A stretch of DNA of 64,000 nt from Pacificispira sp965223125 (lineage in GTDB: Bacteria; Pseudomonadota; Alphaproteobacteria; UBA8366; Aestuariispiraceae), in contig OZ244984.1 of assembly GCA_965223125.1 (NCBI GenBank), positions 3,348,001 through 3,412,000 of the forward strand. Reading direction: 5' to 3'. Both the position numbers and the translations under genes were made by a program. The notes under the pieces were generated by a model. It was given only the letters and a program-made list of their open reading frames with translations, was not told the origin of the DNA and did no database searches. Of this stretch, positions 51,364 through 61,052 are shown in pieces (position 1 is the first letter of the stretch; the number at the start of each line of letters is the position of its first letter).

Positions 51364-52514
51364 TAGGGAGAGATCACCCCGAAATACGGGAGGCCGTGGC
51401 GGCATTATGCGCCCGCTATGGAGAATCCTACTGGCGTGATCTGGATCGCGACCGGGGCTATCCGACCGGCTTCGTTCAGGAGATGACAGCGGCGGGATTC
51501 CTGAATGCGCTTATCCCGGAAGAGTATGGCGGGGCCGGGCTCGGCCTGTCCGAAGCCTGTGCCATCCTGGAGGAAGTCAGCCGGTCTGGCGGTCATCCGG
51601 GGGCCTGCCATGCGCAGATGTATGTGATGGCCTCTGTTCTGAAACACGGCACGAAGGCGCAGAAAGAGGCCTATCTGCCAAAGATCGCCTCGGGGGAGTT
51701 GCGTCTGCAGAGTTTTGGTGTGACGGAGCCGACGACCGGCACGGATACGACGAAGCTGCGCACGATGGCGCGGCGGGATGGCGAAGGTTATCGCATCACC
51801 GGTCAGAAGGTCTGGATCAGCCGGGTGCAGCATTCCGACATGATGGTGCTGCTGGCCCGGACCACACCATTGGCGGAGGTGACGAAGAAGACGCAGGGTC
51901 TGACCGCATTCCTGGTCGATCTGCGGGATTCGGTCGGGAACGGTCTGGATGTTCGCCCGATCCCGGCGATGATCAATCATCATTCCTGTGAACTGTTCTT
52001 CGACAATCTGTTCGTTCCGGAATCGAATGTCCTGGGGGAAGTCGGGGAGGGATTTCGTGTCGTGCTGGATGGCATGAATGCGGAACGCATCCTGATCGCG
52101 GCGGAATGTATCGGCGATGCGCGGTATTTTGAGGAAAAGTCCGTCGCCTATGCCAAGGACCGGATCGTTTTTGACCGTCCGATTGGGGCCAATCAGGGCA
52201 TTCAGTTCCCGCTGGCGGAATGCCATGCGCGGACGGAGGCTGCGGCCCTCATGGTCACGCGGGCGGCGGATTTGTTTGATTCGGGGCAGCCCTGCGGGGC
52301 GGAGGCGAATATGGCGAAGATGCTGGCCGCCGATGCGTCCTGGAAGGCAGGTGATGTCTGTATGCAGACTCATGGCGGATTTTCGTTTTCGCGGGAATAC
52401 GACATCGAACGCAAGTTTCGGGAAACCCGGCTCTATCAGATCGCTCCGATTTCAACCAACCTGATCCTCAGCTATATCGCCGAGCACGTTCTGGGCCTAC
52501 CCCGCAGCTTCTGA
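51360..52514 (+). CDS. Acyl-CoA dehydrogenase family protein
   Basis: A 384-residue FAD-dependent acyl-CoA dehydrogenase. IPEEYGGAGLGLSEA, QSFGVTEPTTGTDTTKLRT (FAD contact), GQKVWISRVQHSD, and QTHGGFSFSREYDIERKFRETRLY are family motifs. The C-terminal catalytic Glu of medium-chain types is missing (YQIAPIS in place of YEGTSE). Glu242 in DGMNAERILI sits where isovaleryl-CoA dehydrogenase has its base. The TTG start at 51360 overlaps the M48 stop and has a GGAGG nine bases upstream. Substrate unknown. Confidence 0.9.
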   Translation: MIGRDHPEIREAVAALCARYGESYWRDLDRDRGYPTGFVQEMTAAGFLNALIPEEYGGAGLGLSEACAILEEVSRSGGHPGACHAQMYVMASVLKHGTKAQKEAYLPKIASGELRLQSFGVTEPTTGTDTTKLRTMARRDGEGYRITGQKVWISRVQHSDMMVLLARTTPLAEVTKKTQGLTAFLVDLRDSVGNGLDVRPIPAMINHHSCELFFDNLFVPESNVLGEVGEGFRVVLDGMNAERILIAAECIGDARYFEEKSVAYAKDRIVFDRPIGANQGIQFPLAECHARTEAAALMVTRAADLFDSGQPCGAEANMAKMLAADASWKAGDVCMQTHGGFSFSREYDIERKFRETRLYQIAPISTNLILSYIAEHVLGLPRSF

Positions 52515-52527
52515 CCCAGTTCCTGCT

Positions 52528-52893
52528 TTAGACCGAGAAGCTGGTACCGCAGCCGCAGGAGGACGAGGCATTGGGGTTGTTCACCTTGAAATAGGCCCCG
52601 ACCAGATCATCGACATAATCAAGCTCCGAACCTGCCAGCAGGTCCATGGAGACGGTGTCAGTGACGACGCGCACGCCATCCTTCTCAAACACCATATCGT
52701 CAGCACCGGTCTTCGTATCGAAATCAAAGCCATACTGATAGCCGGAGCAGCCGCCGCCGGAGACAGTGACGCGGAGCATCAGGTCCGGCTTGCCTTCCAA
52801 CTGGATCAGACGGTTGAGTCGCGCGACAGCCGCATCCGTCAGCGACATGTCGCGTGCCGTGGTGGTGGTATCAAGCGCGAAGGGGTCCGACAT
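52528..52893 (-). CDS. Iron-sulfur cluster insertion protein ErpA-like A-type carrier
   Basis: A-type carriers hand Fe-S clusters to target proteins. The 121-residue protein has RVTVSGGGCSGYQYGFDFD and the C-terminal SSCGCGTSFSV, the three cluster-binding Cys. ErpA is more likely than IscA because no isc operon is near and dgt is the neighbour, as in other alphaproteobacteria. Convergent with the acyl-CoA dehydrogenase, divergent from dgt. Confidence 0.93.
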   Translation of the reverse strand: MSDPFALDTTTTARDMSLTDAAVARLNRLIQLEGKPDLMLRVTVSGGGCSGYQYGFDFDTKTGADDMVFEKDGVRVVTDTVSMDLLAGSELDYVDDLVGAYFKVNNPNASSSCGCGTSFSV

Positions 52894-53051
52894 GATTTTT
52901 CAGTCCTAAACTGGTTGCCAATTCCGATACACTAGCACATTGCTTAGCGCACCTCACTAGGTAAGCGGTCCGGTGCGATTGTCAATCGATCACCGCCGGG
53001 GCGCAGTCATACCGGAACCCAACGCCGCGCGGCCCGAAGGAGGGCGCAGGA

Positions 53052-54206
53052 ATGACCGTGTTCAGAGCACCCTATGCCACCGATTTCGAGGCGTCACGTG
53101 GGCGTCTGTTCGATGAGCCACCCTCGCGCACCCGCACACCCTTTCAGCGTGACCGTGACCGGATCATCCATTGCACCGCCTTTCGTCGCCTGCAGCACAA
53201 GACCCAGGTCTTCATCTCGCCGGAGGGGGATCATGTCCGCACCCGGCTCACCCATTCGCTTGAAGTCTCGCAGATCGCGCGGTCCATTGCGCGGGTGCTG
53301 CGCGCCGACGAGGATCTGACCGAAGCAATCGCGCTGGCCCATGATCTGGGGCATACGCCCTTCGGTCATGCGGGGGAGGATGCCCTGGACGCGGTGATGG
53401 CGGGGCATGGTGGGTTTGACCACAACGATCAGGCGCTGCGGGTGCTGGTGCTGCTGGAACAGCGCTATCCGCATTTTGACGGGCTGAACCTGACCTGGGA
53501 GACGCTGGAAGGAGTGGTGAAGCATAACGGGCCGGTCCGTACAGACCCGCTATCCAGCACACTCGCCTGGTTCAATTCGAAGTATGATCTGGAAATCCAT
53601 TCCCATGCCGGTCTGGAGGCGCAGATTGCGGCAATTTCCGACGATATCGCCTATAACCACCACGATATGGATGACGGGTTGCGCTCCGGTCTTTTTTCGG
53701 TCGGGGAGTTGTGCGATGCGGTGCCGCATGTGGGCAAGGTTTTTGCCGCCGTGCGCCAGGACGAGCCCGATGCCAGCGAGGCCATGGTGATATCCGAAGC
53801 CGTTCGTCGGTTGATCGGGGACATGGTTGCCGATGTCCTGTCCTGTACCACGCGGCGGCTGGAACGGGTCAATCCTGTCTCGGCGGTGGATTTACGTAAC
53901 TGCGGCGAGGCCGTGGTGCGCTTTACCGAGCCAATGAAGGCGAATGAGCGCGCGCTTAAGACATTCCTGTTTGAGCATATGTATCGGTCTCCCATGGTGA
54001 ATATGGAGCGAAAGGCGGGGGCGCAGATCGTGCGCGACCTCTTCATCTATTTCACCGAAGTGCGCGATGCGCTGGACATGGCGTGGCTGACGGCGTATCC
54101 CCGCGCGGTCAATGAAACCTGGGAGCGGATCGTCGCCGACTACATCGCCGGCATGACCGACCGCTTCGCCAAGAACCTGCACCGGCGGATCTTTCAGATC
54201 GAGTGA
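53052..54206 (+). CDS. dgt: Deoxyguanosinetriphosphate triphosphohydrolase-like protein
   Basis: A 384-residue HD-domain dNTPase. The HD metal site is RLTHSLEVSQIARSI and ALAHDLGHTPFGHAGEDALD. FDHNDQALRVL and SDDIAYNHHDMDDGLRSG are typical for bacterial dNTPases. It turns dGTP or other dNTPs into the nucleoside and triphosphate. It precedes argS, 39 bases away, as in many alphaproteobacteria. Confidence 0.95.
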   Translation: MTVFRAPYATDFEASRGRLFDEPPSRTRTPFQRDRDRIIHCTAFRRLQHKTQVFISPEGDHVRTRLTHSLEVSQIARSIARVLRADEDLTEAIALAHDLGHTPFGHAGEDALDAVMAGHGGFDHNDQALRVLVLLEQRYPHFDGLNLTWETLEGVVKHNGPVRTDPLSSTLAWFNSKYDLEIHSHAGLEAQIAAISDDIAYNHHDMDDGLRSGLFSVGELCDAVPHVGKVFAAVRQDEPDASEAMVISEAVRRLIGDMVADVLSCTTRRLERVNPVSAVDLRNCGEAVVRFTEPMKANERALKTFLFEHMYRSPMVNMERKAGAQIVRDLFIYFTEVRDALDMAWLTAYPRAVNETWERIVADYIAGMTDRFAKNLHRRIFQIE

Positions 54207-54245
54207 CCCGCCGGTTCCGGCAACCGACTGAAAAAGAGCTATATC

Positions 54246-56078
54246 ATGCATCTGTTCCGTGACGTGAAGGCCGATCTGGTCAGCACCGCCGAAGCCCTGA
54301 TCGAACAGGGAATCCTTCCCGAAGGGCTGGACCTGTCGCGTCTGACAGTCGAGGCCCCGCGCGATCCCGATCATGGCGACATGGCGACCAACGCCGCGAT
54401 GGTGCTGTGCAAACCAGCGGGCATGAAGCCGCGCGAACTGGCGGACATCTTTGTAAAGGCGCTGCCGGGAAGCGGGTTGATTGCCTCGGCGGAGGTTGCC
54501 GGGCCGGGTTTCATCAACATGCGCCTGTCGCCGCATGCCTGGGGCGATGTGCTGCGCGGCATCCTGGCGCTTGGGCCTGCCTATGGTGACAGCGATCTCG
54601 GGGCCGGGCGCAAGGTGAATGTCGAATATGTCTCCGCCAATCCGACCGGGCCTTTGCATATCGGCCATGCGCGCGGTGCTGTTGTCGGCGATGCCCTGTC
54701 TGGACTGCTCTCCAAGGCGGGGTTCGATGTCTGCAAGGAATACTGGGTCAATGATGCGGGCTCCCAGATCGACAGTCTGGGCTATGCTGTCTATTGGCGC
54801 TATCTGGAACTGCTCTACCCCAAGTCCTATGCGATTGCCGACGAGGTCGCGATTAAGGCCTTCATGGCTGCGATGGGCTGTCCGGATCGAGAACTGGAAT
54901 ATCGCGGGGCCTATCTCGTCCCGACAGCGGAAGCCTTGTTGGCGGAGCATGGCGACAGTTTCGCCACATGGGATGATGCAGGGGCCTTGCGGGCGCTTCC
55001 AGTTGAGGAATGGCTTGATCCGGTGCGGAAATTTGCTGTCGCCCAGATGCTGGTGCTGATCCGGGAGGATCTGGCGGTTCTGGGAATCGACCAGCATGTC
55101 TTTACGTCCGAGCGGGGTATCATCGATAGCGGCAAGGTCGACGCGGTGCTCGACTGGCTGAAGGAGCGAGATCTCGTCTATCGCGGCGTGCTGGAGCCAC
55201 CGAAGGGGCAGAAGGACGACGATTGGGAACCGCGCGAGCAGACCCTTTTCCGGGCGACGCAATTCGGGGACGATGTTGACCGCCCGTTGCAGAAATCGGA
55301 TGGAAGCTGGACCTATTTTGCCAGCGATATCGCCTATCATCGGGACAAGTATCTGCGTGGGTTCAGCCGCCAGATCAACGTCTGGGGTGCCGATCACGGC
55401 GGCTATGTGAAGCGGATGCAGGCCGCCGTCACCGCTGCATCGGAAGGTCAGGCAACGCTGACGATCAAGCTCTGTCAGATGGTACGGCTGCTCGACAAGG
55501 GCGAGCCGATGAAGATGTCCAAACGGGCTGGGAACTTCGTTACCTTGCGCGATCTGGTCGAGGCGGTGGGCAAGGATGTCGTACGGTTCTACTTGCTGAC
55601 GCGCAAGCCTGACGCTCCGCTGGATTTCGATCTGACGGCGGTGAAGGAACAGTCGCGCGACAACATGGTCTTCTACGTCCATTACGCCCATGCCAGGGGC
55701 CATTCGGTCTTTCGGATGGCAGCAGAGCAGATGCCGGACACGGATATCACGGAAGCAGCTTTGGCAACTGCGAATCCGGAACGCCTGACCGATCCGGCGG
55801 AAGGCCAACTTCTGCGCCTGCTGGCGGAATGGCCGCGTCTGGTCGAGGCGGCGGCTGAGGCTGAGGAACCCCACCGGATCGCCTATTATCTCTATGACCT
55901 TGCCTCGGCCTTCCACGGCTGGTGGACAAAGGGCAAGGAGGACACCACGCTGCGTTTCATCCAGACCGATGATCCGGAGGTGACGGTGGCACGATTGGCA
56001 CTGGTCATGGCGACCCGAATCGTGATCGCATCGGGGCTGTCCGTATTCGGCGTGGAACCGGCTGAAGAATTGAACTGA
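54246..56078 (+). CDS. argS: Arginine-tRNA ligase
   Basis: ArgS charges tRNA-Arg. The 610-residue class I synthetase has HIGH at 138-141 (ANPTGPLHIGHARG), an ArgRS N-terminal tRNA-binding domain, and KMSKRAGNFVTLRDLVEAVG in place of KMSKS. The C-terminal DALR anticodon domain ends the protein. It lies between dgt and the SPOR gene. Confidence 0.98.
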   Translation: MHLFRDVKADLVSTAEALIEQGILPEGLDLSRLTVEAPRDPDHGDMATNAAMVLCKPAGMKPRELADIFVKALPGSGLIASAEVAGPGFINMRLSPHAWGDVLRGILALGPAYGDSDLGAGRKVNVEYVSANPTGPLHIGHARGAVVGDALSGLLSKAGFDVCKEYWVNDAGSQIDSLGYAVYWRYLELLYPKSYAIADEVAIKAFMAAMGCPDRELEYRGAYLVPTAEALLAEHGDSFATWDDAGALRALPVEEWLDPVRKFAVAQMLVLIREDLAVLGIDQHVFTSERGIIDSGKVDAVLDWLKERDLVYRGVLEPPKGQKDDDWEPREQTLFRATQFGDDVDRPLQKSDGSWTYFASDIAYHRDKYLRGFSRQINVWGADHGGYVKRMQAAVTAASEGQATLTIKLCQMVRLLDKGEPMKMSKRAGNFVTLRDLVEAVGKDVVRFYLLTRKPDAPLDFDLTAVKEQSRDNMVFYVHYAHARGHSVFRMAAEQMPDTDITEAALATANPERLTDPAEGQLLRLLAEWPRLVEAAAEAEEPHRIAYYLYDLASAFHGWWTKGKEDTTLRFIQTDDPEVTVARLALVMATRIVIASGLSVFGVEPAEELN

Positions 56079-56166
56079 CGCCATTCGTCCCCACATGCAG
56101 ACCTAGATACAGGTCGGACGCCGGGTCCGGTTATGGAAGTAACTGCGATGGATGGAGCCTGGGCGC

Positions 56167-57096
56167 ATGATCGCCACGGAATATGACGAACTGGATCGCG
56201 AATTGGGTGAGCTTGCCGACGACCGTCCGGGCAGGCGGTCATCCGGTTTGCGGATTCTGCCGATCGCGGTCGGTGTCGTCTCGCTCCTGGCGCTGGGTGC
56301 CATCGTCTGGTACGCCTATTCTCAGGGGGTACGGGAGGGTAGCGAGACTGCGGCCCCCCTGCTGCGCCCTGACAGTCCAATGAAGGAACGGCCTGCCGAT
56401 CCCGGTGGTCGGGAAATCGCGGGGACGGAACTTGGCATCTATGACCGGATTTCCGGCGACGATGGCACGACCGCCTCCGTCGAGCGCATTCTGCCGCCGC
56501 CGGAAGAGCCGCGTTTCCCCTCATTGCAATCAGCACAGACCCCGACGACTTCAGGTGAGTCCGTTCCACAAGTCCCTGCGCCGAATGTGACCGCGTCGAG
56601 TGCACGGACTTCCGATGCGTCGGGCGCGTCTGCGCAATCGGGTCAGATTCCGGCCTCACGTCCTCCAGTTCCGGCACCGGATCCAGTTCTGGCTGCCCCG
56701 ACTTCACCCCCCCCAACTGCGGGCAGCGATACACAGCAGACCGCTGCAGCGCCGGTCCAGCCGGTGGCGGAGCCGCCGCCTGTCCCGACCCCAGCGCCAT
56801 CGTCGACTGCTGCGGCACCGGCTACACCGGCGGGTTCCGCCGGTACCGGCTGGCGCATCCAGATTGCGGCACTGAAAAGTGATGGTGAGGCCCGCGCTGA
56901 ATGGTCGCGCCGACAGTCGGCGAATGCCGATCTTCTGGGAAATCTGGCGCTTCAGATTCAACAGGCAACGGTCAACGGTACGACCTATTACAGGGTGCGC
57001 GGCGGACCGATTGCCAATGCGGATGCGGCAAAGGCCCTGTGCGAGCGTCTGAAGGCCAAATCCGTCGCCTGCATCCCCGTGGCCCCTGGAAAATAG
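56167..57096 (+). CDS. SPOR-domain membrane protein
   Basis: A 309-residue protein with one membrane segment (ILPIAVGVVSLLALGAIVWY), then a long Pro/Ala-rich linker, and a C-terminal SPOR domain (GWRIQIAALKSDGEARAEWS...VNGTTYYRVRGGPIANADAAKALCERLK). SPOR domains bind denuded peptidoglycan at the septum. ATG at 56167 follows GGAG by eight bases; 56152 is possible. It sits between argS and nagZ, the usual alphaproteobacterial order. Confidence 0.9.
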   Translation: MIATEYDELDRELGELADDRPGRRSSGLRILPIAVGVVSLLALGAIVWYAYSQGVREGSETAAPLLRPDSPMKERPADPGGREIAGTELGIYDRISGDDGTTASVERILPPPEEPRFPSLQSAQTPTTSGESVPQVPAPNVTASSARTSDASGASAQSGQIPASRPPVPAPDPVLAAPTSPPPTAGSDTQQTAAAPVQPVAEPPPVPTPAPSSTAAAPATPAGSAGTGWRIQIAALKSDGEARAEWSRRQSANADLLGNLALQIQQATVNGTTYYRVRGGPIANADAAKALCERLKAKSVACIPVAPGK

Positions 57097-57105
57097 AGAA
57101 CTTTT

Positions 57106-58119
57106 GTGAAATCGGCTACTCCTTCCGCAGCCATTCTCGGCTGCTCCGGGCATGTCCTGACCGGGGAGGAGCGGGATTTCTTCGCCCGGACCAATCCCCT
57201 CGGTTTCATCCTGTTTGCCCGCAATATCGACGCTCCGGATCAGGTCCGCCGTCTGACGGCGGATCTCCGGCAGGCCGTGGAGCGCTCCGACGCGCCGATC
57301 CTGATCGATCAGGAGGGCGGGAGGGTGCAGCGTCTGAAACCGCCGCATTGGCGTCAGGCCCCTCCGGCGCGAGTCTTGGGCGCGCTGTATGAGCGGGACA
57401 TGGAGGCAGGTCTTCGGGCGATATGGCTGAATCACAGGCTGATCGCGGCGGAACTGGCCGAGATCGGAGTTGATGTCGATTGCGTGCCCTGCCTGGACGT
57501 ACCGGTTCCGGGGGCCCATGACGTGATCGGCGACAGGGCCTTCTCGACGGATCCGCAGATCGTTGGCCTGTGCGGTCGCATAGCGGTGCAGGGGCTGATG
57601 GCTGGTGGGATTCTGCCGGTTGCCAAACATCTGCCGGGCCATGGCCGGGCCACTGCGGACAGCCACCACGACCTGCCGCGTGTATCGACCTCGCTAACAG
57701 AGTTGCGCATAAGTGACTTCGTGCCTTTCAAGGCTTTGAAAGGCATCCCACTTGGCATGACGGCCCATATTGTGTTTGAGGCGCTGGACCCGGTTCTGCC
57801 GGTGACGCAGTCGGTGCCCGGTATTGATTTCATTCGGCAGGAAATCGGATTCGATGGATTGCTGATGACGGATGATCTGTCGATGAAGGCACTGGGCGGG
57901 CGGTTCGAGGACCGGGCTTCCTCCAGTCTCGCGGCGGGCTGCGATCTTGTGCTGCACTGCAATGGCGATATGACTGAAATGCAGGCGGTGATGTCCGTGA
58001 CCGGACCAATGACGTCGGAGGCACAGCGGCGCTGGCAGGGCGCGCGGTCAGCCTGCAACCCTGTGCCAGGCTTTGATCGGGCTTCGGCGCTGGAAGAGTT
58101 TCACGACCTCATGCTTTAG
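57106..58119 (+). CDS. nagZ: Beta-N-acetylhexosaminidase NagZ
   Basis: NagZ removes GlcNAc from muropeptides during cell-wall recycling. The 337-residue GH3 enzyme has LIDQEGGRVQRLKPPH, KHLPGHGRATADSHHDLP (catalytic loop) and the nucleophile Asp in LLMTDDLSMKAL. GTG start at 57106. It follows the SPOR gene by nine bases and precedes scpA. Confidence 0.96.
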   Translation: MKSATPSAAILGCSGHVLTGEERDFFARTNPLGFILFARNIDAPDQVRRLTADLRQAVERSDAPILIDQEGGRVQRLKPPHWRQAPPARVLGALYERDMEAGLRAIWLNHRLIAAELAEIGVDVDCVPCLDVPVPGAHDVIGDRAFSTDPQIVGLCGRIAVQGLMAGGILPVAKHLPGHGRATADSHHDLPRVSTSLTELRISDFVPFKALKGIPLGMTAHIVFEALDPVLPVTQSVPGIDFIRQEIGFDGLLMTDDLSMKALGGRFEDRASSSLAAGCDLVLHCNGDMTEMQAVMSVTGPMTSEAQRRWQGARSACNPVPGFDRASALEEFHDLML

Positions 58120-58152
58120 CCCAACCTTGCCAAGTCGCGGTCGTTCCGGCAC

Positions 58153-59106
58153 ATGACGGGGGCGGAATATAGCAAAATGAGGGCTGGGGATCAGGCTGTG
58201 TCGGATATCGGAACAACCGATCATTCAAGATTTCAGGAGGATGCCTCCCCCCTGCGCGGCCCGCTGGGCCTGGATGGGCTTGTCCTGGAACTGGACGGCT
58301 TTGAGGGACCGATTGACCTGCTTCTGACATTGGCGCGGGACCAGAAGGTCGATCTTGCCAAGATATCGATCCTTGCCCTGGCCGAACAGTATCTTGAATT
58401 CATCAACCGCGCCAAGGCATTGCAGCTTGAACTCGCGGCTGACTATCTGGTCATGGCAGCCTGGCTCGCCTATCTGAAATCGAAACTGCTGCTGCCGCCA
58501 CCCGCTGATGATTCCGACGAGGAGAACCCGGCGGAACTGGCCGCCCGGCTGGCCTTCCAGTTGCAGCGGCTGGAGGCGATGCAGGGCGTGTCCAAGGCCC
58601 TGTTCGCGCGCCCCCGGCTGGGTCAGGACTTCTTTGCCAGGGGCATGCCGGAACGGCTGCGCGTGTCAAATCGCGCGATTTATGAGGCCAATCTGTTCGA
58701 CCTGATGCGCGCCTATGGCGATATCCGCCGCAAGCAGGATGTCGGCAGCGAATTGCGGATCATGCCGACGCGGCTGGTATCGATGGAACAGGCGGCGCGG
58801 CGTCTGCGCGCGGTTCTGGGTGACATGCCGGACTGGCAGACGCTGGAACGGTTCATTCCCTATGATAGTGATGATCCGCTGTTGCGGCGCTCCGCCATGG
58901 CCTCGACATTTGCCGCCAGCCTGGAACTCAGCAAGGAAGGTCTGGTGGAAATTCGCCAGACCGGGGCTTTCGGGACGATCTATATGCGGGCCAGGCCGGG
59001 GGCGGATCTGCGGCGTCACGACCCGCATGCGCTGGCTGCTGATGAGGATCCACTTGATCCGGATGATCTCGACCTCTTCGAAGACGGGAAGGATGCTGCC
59101 CCGTGA
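58153..59106 (+). CDS. scpA: Segregation and condensation protein ScpA
   Basis: ScpA is the kleisin that closes the SMC ring. The protein has LVLELDGFEGPIDLLLTLARDQKVDLAKISILALAEQYLEFI (N-terminal SMC-binding, split here) and a C-terminal winged helix (EGLVEIRQTGAFGTIYMR). The start is unsure: ATG 58153 (317 residues), ATG 58177 or GTG 58198 all lie before the conserved part. It ends one base before the ScpB start chosen here. Confidence 0.94.
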   Translation: MTGAEYSKMRAGDQAVSDIGTTDHSRFQEDASPLRGPLGLDGLVLELDGFEGPIDLLLTLARDQKVDLAKISILALAEQYLEFINRAKALQLELAADYLVMAAWLAYLKSKLLLPPPADDSDEENPAELAARLAFQLQRLEAMQGVSKALFARPRLGQDFFARGMPERLRVSNRAIYEANLFDLMRAYGDIRRKQDVGSELRIMPTRLVSMEQAARRLRAVLGDMPDWQTLERFIPYDSDDPLLRRSAMASTFAASLELSKEGLVEIRQTGAFGTIYMRARPGADLRRHDPHALAADEDPLDPDDLDLFEDGKDAAP

Positions 59107-59107
59107 C

Positions 59108-59809
59108 ATGCCCAGACAGGATGAATTGACGATGGATCGATTTCAGCAACTGCGCCTGTTGGAAGCCATGCTGTTCGCGGCGGCGGAACCGGTACCGGAG
59201 CCGGTACTGCTGGACCGTCTGCCCGATGGCGTCGATCTTCCGGCCCTGTTGGAGGATTTGCAGGGCATGTATGCGGCGCGCGGCGTCAATCTGGTCAAGG
59301 TCGGCAAAGGCTGGTGCTTTCGGACTGCAAGCGATCTTGCATCACATATGGTTCTGGAACGTGAAGTGCCGCGCAAACTGTCCCGTGCCGCCATCGAAAC
59401 GCTGGCGATCATCGCCTATCATCAGCCAGTGACACGCTCGGAGATCGAGGAGATCCGTGGGGTCGCCCTGTCGAAAGGGTCGATGGATGCTCTGCTGGAG
59501 GCGGAATGGATCCGACCGCGCGGGAGACGTCGGGCACCGGGCAAGCCGGTGACCTGGGGCACGACGGAACGGTTCCTGGCGGAATTCGGTCTGGAGGATC
59601 TGACCGACCTGCCGGGGGTTGAGGAATTGAAGGCCGCCGGTCTGCTGGACAGCCGCCCGAACCTGGGTGCCATCGCAATGCGGGCCGGGGATTCAGATGA
59701 TACCGACCCTGATGCGGAGGAAGAAGGAGCGGAGCGCGAAGCCTTCCTGGAAAACGACGATCTGTTCGATGCGGTGGAGGGCGAGGAACATATCGCGCTG
59801 GAGGAATGA
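59108..59809 (+). CDS. scpB: Segregation and condensation protein ScpB
   Basis: ScpB binds ScpA in the SMC complex. The protein has LRLLEAMLFAAAEPVPEPVLLDRL, LSRAAIETLAIIAYHQPVTRSEIEEIRGV and the second winged helix (TWGTTERFLAEFGLEDLTDLPG). ATG at 59108 gives 233 residues; ATG at 59132 is also possible. The acidic C-terminus is long. Next to scpA, as usual. Confidence 0.93.
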   Translation: MPRQDELTMDRFQQLRLLEAMLFAAAEPVPEPVLLDRLPDGVDLPALLEDLQGMYAARGVNLVKVGKGWCFRTASDLASHMVLEREVPRKLSRAAIETLAIIAYHQPVTRSEIEEIRGVALSKGSMDALLEAEWIRPRGRRRAPGKPVTWGTTERFLAEFGLEDLTDLPGVEELKAAGLLDSRPNLGAIAMRAGDSDDTDPDAEEEGAEREAFLENDDLFDAVEGEEHIALEE

Positions 59810-59855
59810 GGGATGCGAGCTTGAATATGCGTCGCGGTCTCAATACCTTGATATC

Positions 59856-60932
59856 ATGAAGGATGTGAACGAGCGTATTCCGACCATTGCCCTGCGGGAT
59901 GTGAGCCATAGCTATGGCGACACGGTCTCTCTGCAAGGGTTCAATCTGGAAGTCTATCCGGGAGAGGTTGTATGCCTGCTGGGTCCGTCGGGATGTGGCA
60001 AGACGACGGCGCTTCGGATCGCCGCGGGACTGGAGCCGGTGCGGGCCGGTGAGGTTCTTCTGGATGGTGCGCCGGTATCGCGTCCAGGACAGATGCTGCC
60101 GCCGGAAAAGCGCAATCTGGGGCTGGTCTTTCAGGACTATGCGTTGTTCCCGCATATGACGATTACGCGGAATATCGGTTTTGGCCTGCCGCGCGGAGCG
60201 GCGGGGGAGGCCCGGGTGGCCTCGGTTCTGGCCCAGGTAGGGTTGGAGGATTATGCCCAATCCTATCCACATGAACTGTCCGGTGGTCAGCAGCAGCGGG
60301 TTGCCCTTGCCAGGGCGCTGGCCCCGGAACCCCATGGCATTCTGATGGACGAGCCGTTTTCCGGACTTGATGCGCGTCTGCGGGAGGCGGTGCGGGACCG
60401 GACCCTGCATCTGCTGAAGGAATCCGGTGCCGCCGTGCTGATGGTGACCCATGATGCCGAGGAAGCGATGCATATGGCCGACCGCATTGTCGTGATGCGC
60501 GACGGGCGCGTCGAGCAGGAAGGCACGCCGGATTCGCTGTATCTCCATCCCTGCAACGGCTTTGTTGCCGGATTTTTCGGTGATGTGAACCGGATCGCCG
60601 TCCGGGTCGAGGGCGGGGCCGTGACAACGCCACTGGGCCGGTTTGATGCAGGTGATCTTGCGGAAGGTTCAGAGGCTGAGGTCGTCATCCGTCCGGAAGC
60701 AGTGCGTCTGGCCGCGGCAGCGCCGGACAAGGCGGGTCAGGTCAAGGTTCTGGCGGCCCGCATGCTGGGGCGCACAAGTTTGATCCACTTATGTACCTGC
60801 GTTGCATCCGATCAGGAGGTGCATCTGCATTCCCGCATGCCCGGTCGGTATCTGCCACAGGAAGGTGCGATACAATCGGTCGAATTGGATCGCAGTCAGG
60901 TCTTTGTTTTTCCGTCCGAAGGCGCTACATAG
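59856..60932 (+). CDS. ABC transporter ATP-binding protein (Fe3+/putrescine type)
   Basis: A 358-residue ATPase. Walker A GPSGCGKTT, Q-loop VFQDYALFPHMT, signature LSGGQQQRVALARAL, Walker B ILMDEPFSGLD and switch MVTHDAEEAMHMA are complete. The C-terminal TOBE part (VVIRPEAVRLAA) fits the FbpC/PotA/CysA group. No permease or binding protein is in the window, so its partner genes are elsewhere. ATG at 59856 was chosen because it gives the usual short N-terminus. Confidence 0.93.
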   Translation: MKDVNERIPTIALRDVSHSYGDTVSLQGFNLEVYPGEVVCLLGPSGCGKTTALRIAAGLEPVRAGEVLLDGAPVSRPGQMLPPEKRNLGLVFQDYALFPHMTITRNIGFGLPRGAAGEARVASVLAQVGLEDYAQSYPHELSGGQQQRVALARALAPEPHGILMDEPFSGLDARLREAVRDRTLHLLKESGAAVLMVTHDAEEAMHMADRIVVMRDGRVEQEGTPDSLYLHPCNGFVAGFFGDVNRIAVRVEGGAVTTPLGRFDAGDLAEGSEAEVVIRPEAVRLAAAAPDKAGQVKVLAARMLGRTSLIHLCTCVASDQEVHLHSRMPGRYLPQEGAIQSVELDRSQVFVFPSEGAT

Positions 60933-61052
60933 CGAGGATGCGCGACATCGGGTCGTCTGGACGTCGGTCCGGTGGACGGCTAGGGTCGGGAATGTCAAAC
61001 ACAGTCGCCCCCAGGCAATGCGGGCGGCAAAGAGAGCACAGGGGTACGTTTT

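Noticed and set aside
53892..56096. A 734-codon open frame on the minus strand opposite argS
   Set aside because: Same cause: a His/Gln/Arg-rich mirror of a certain gene, with no ribosome site.
58715..59107. A long upstream extension of scpB reaching into scpA
   Set aside because: The extra 130 codons are the +1 frame of scpA and rich in Trp, Arg and Cys; ScpB proteins begin with the LRLLEAMLFA stretch.
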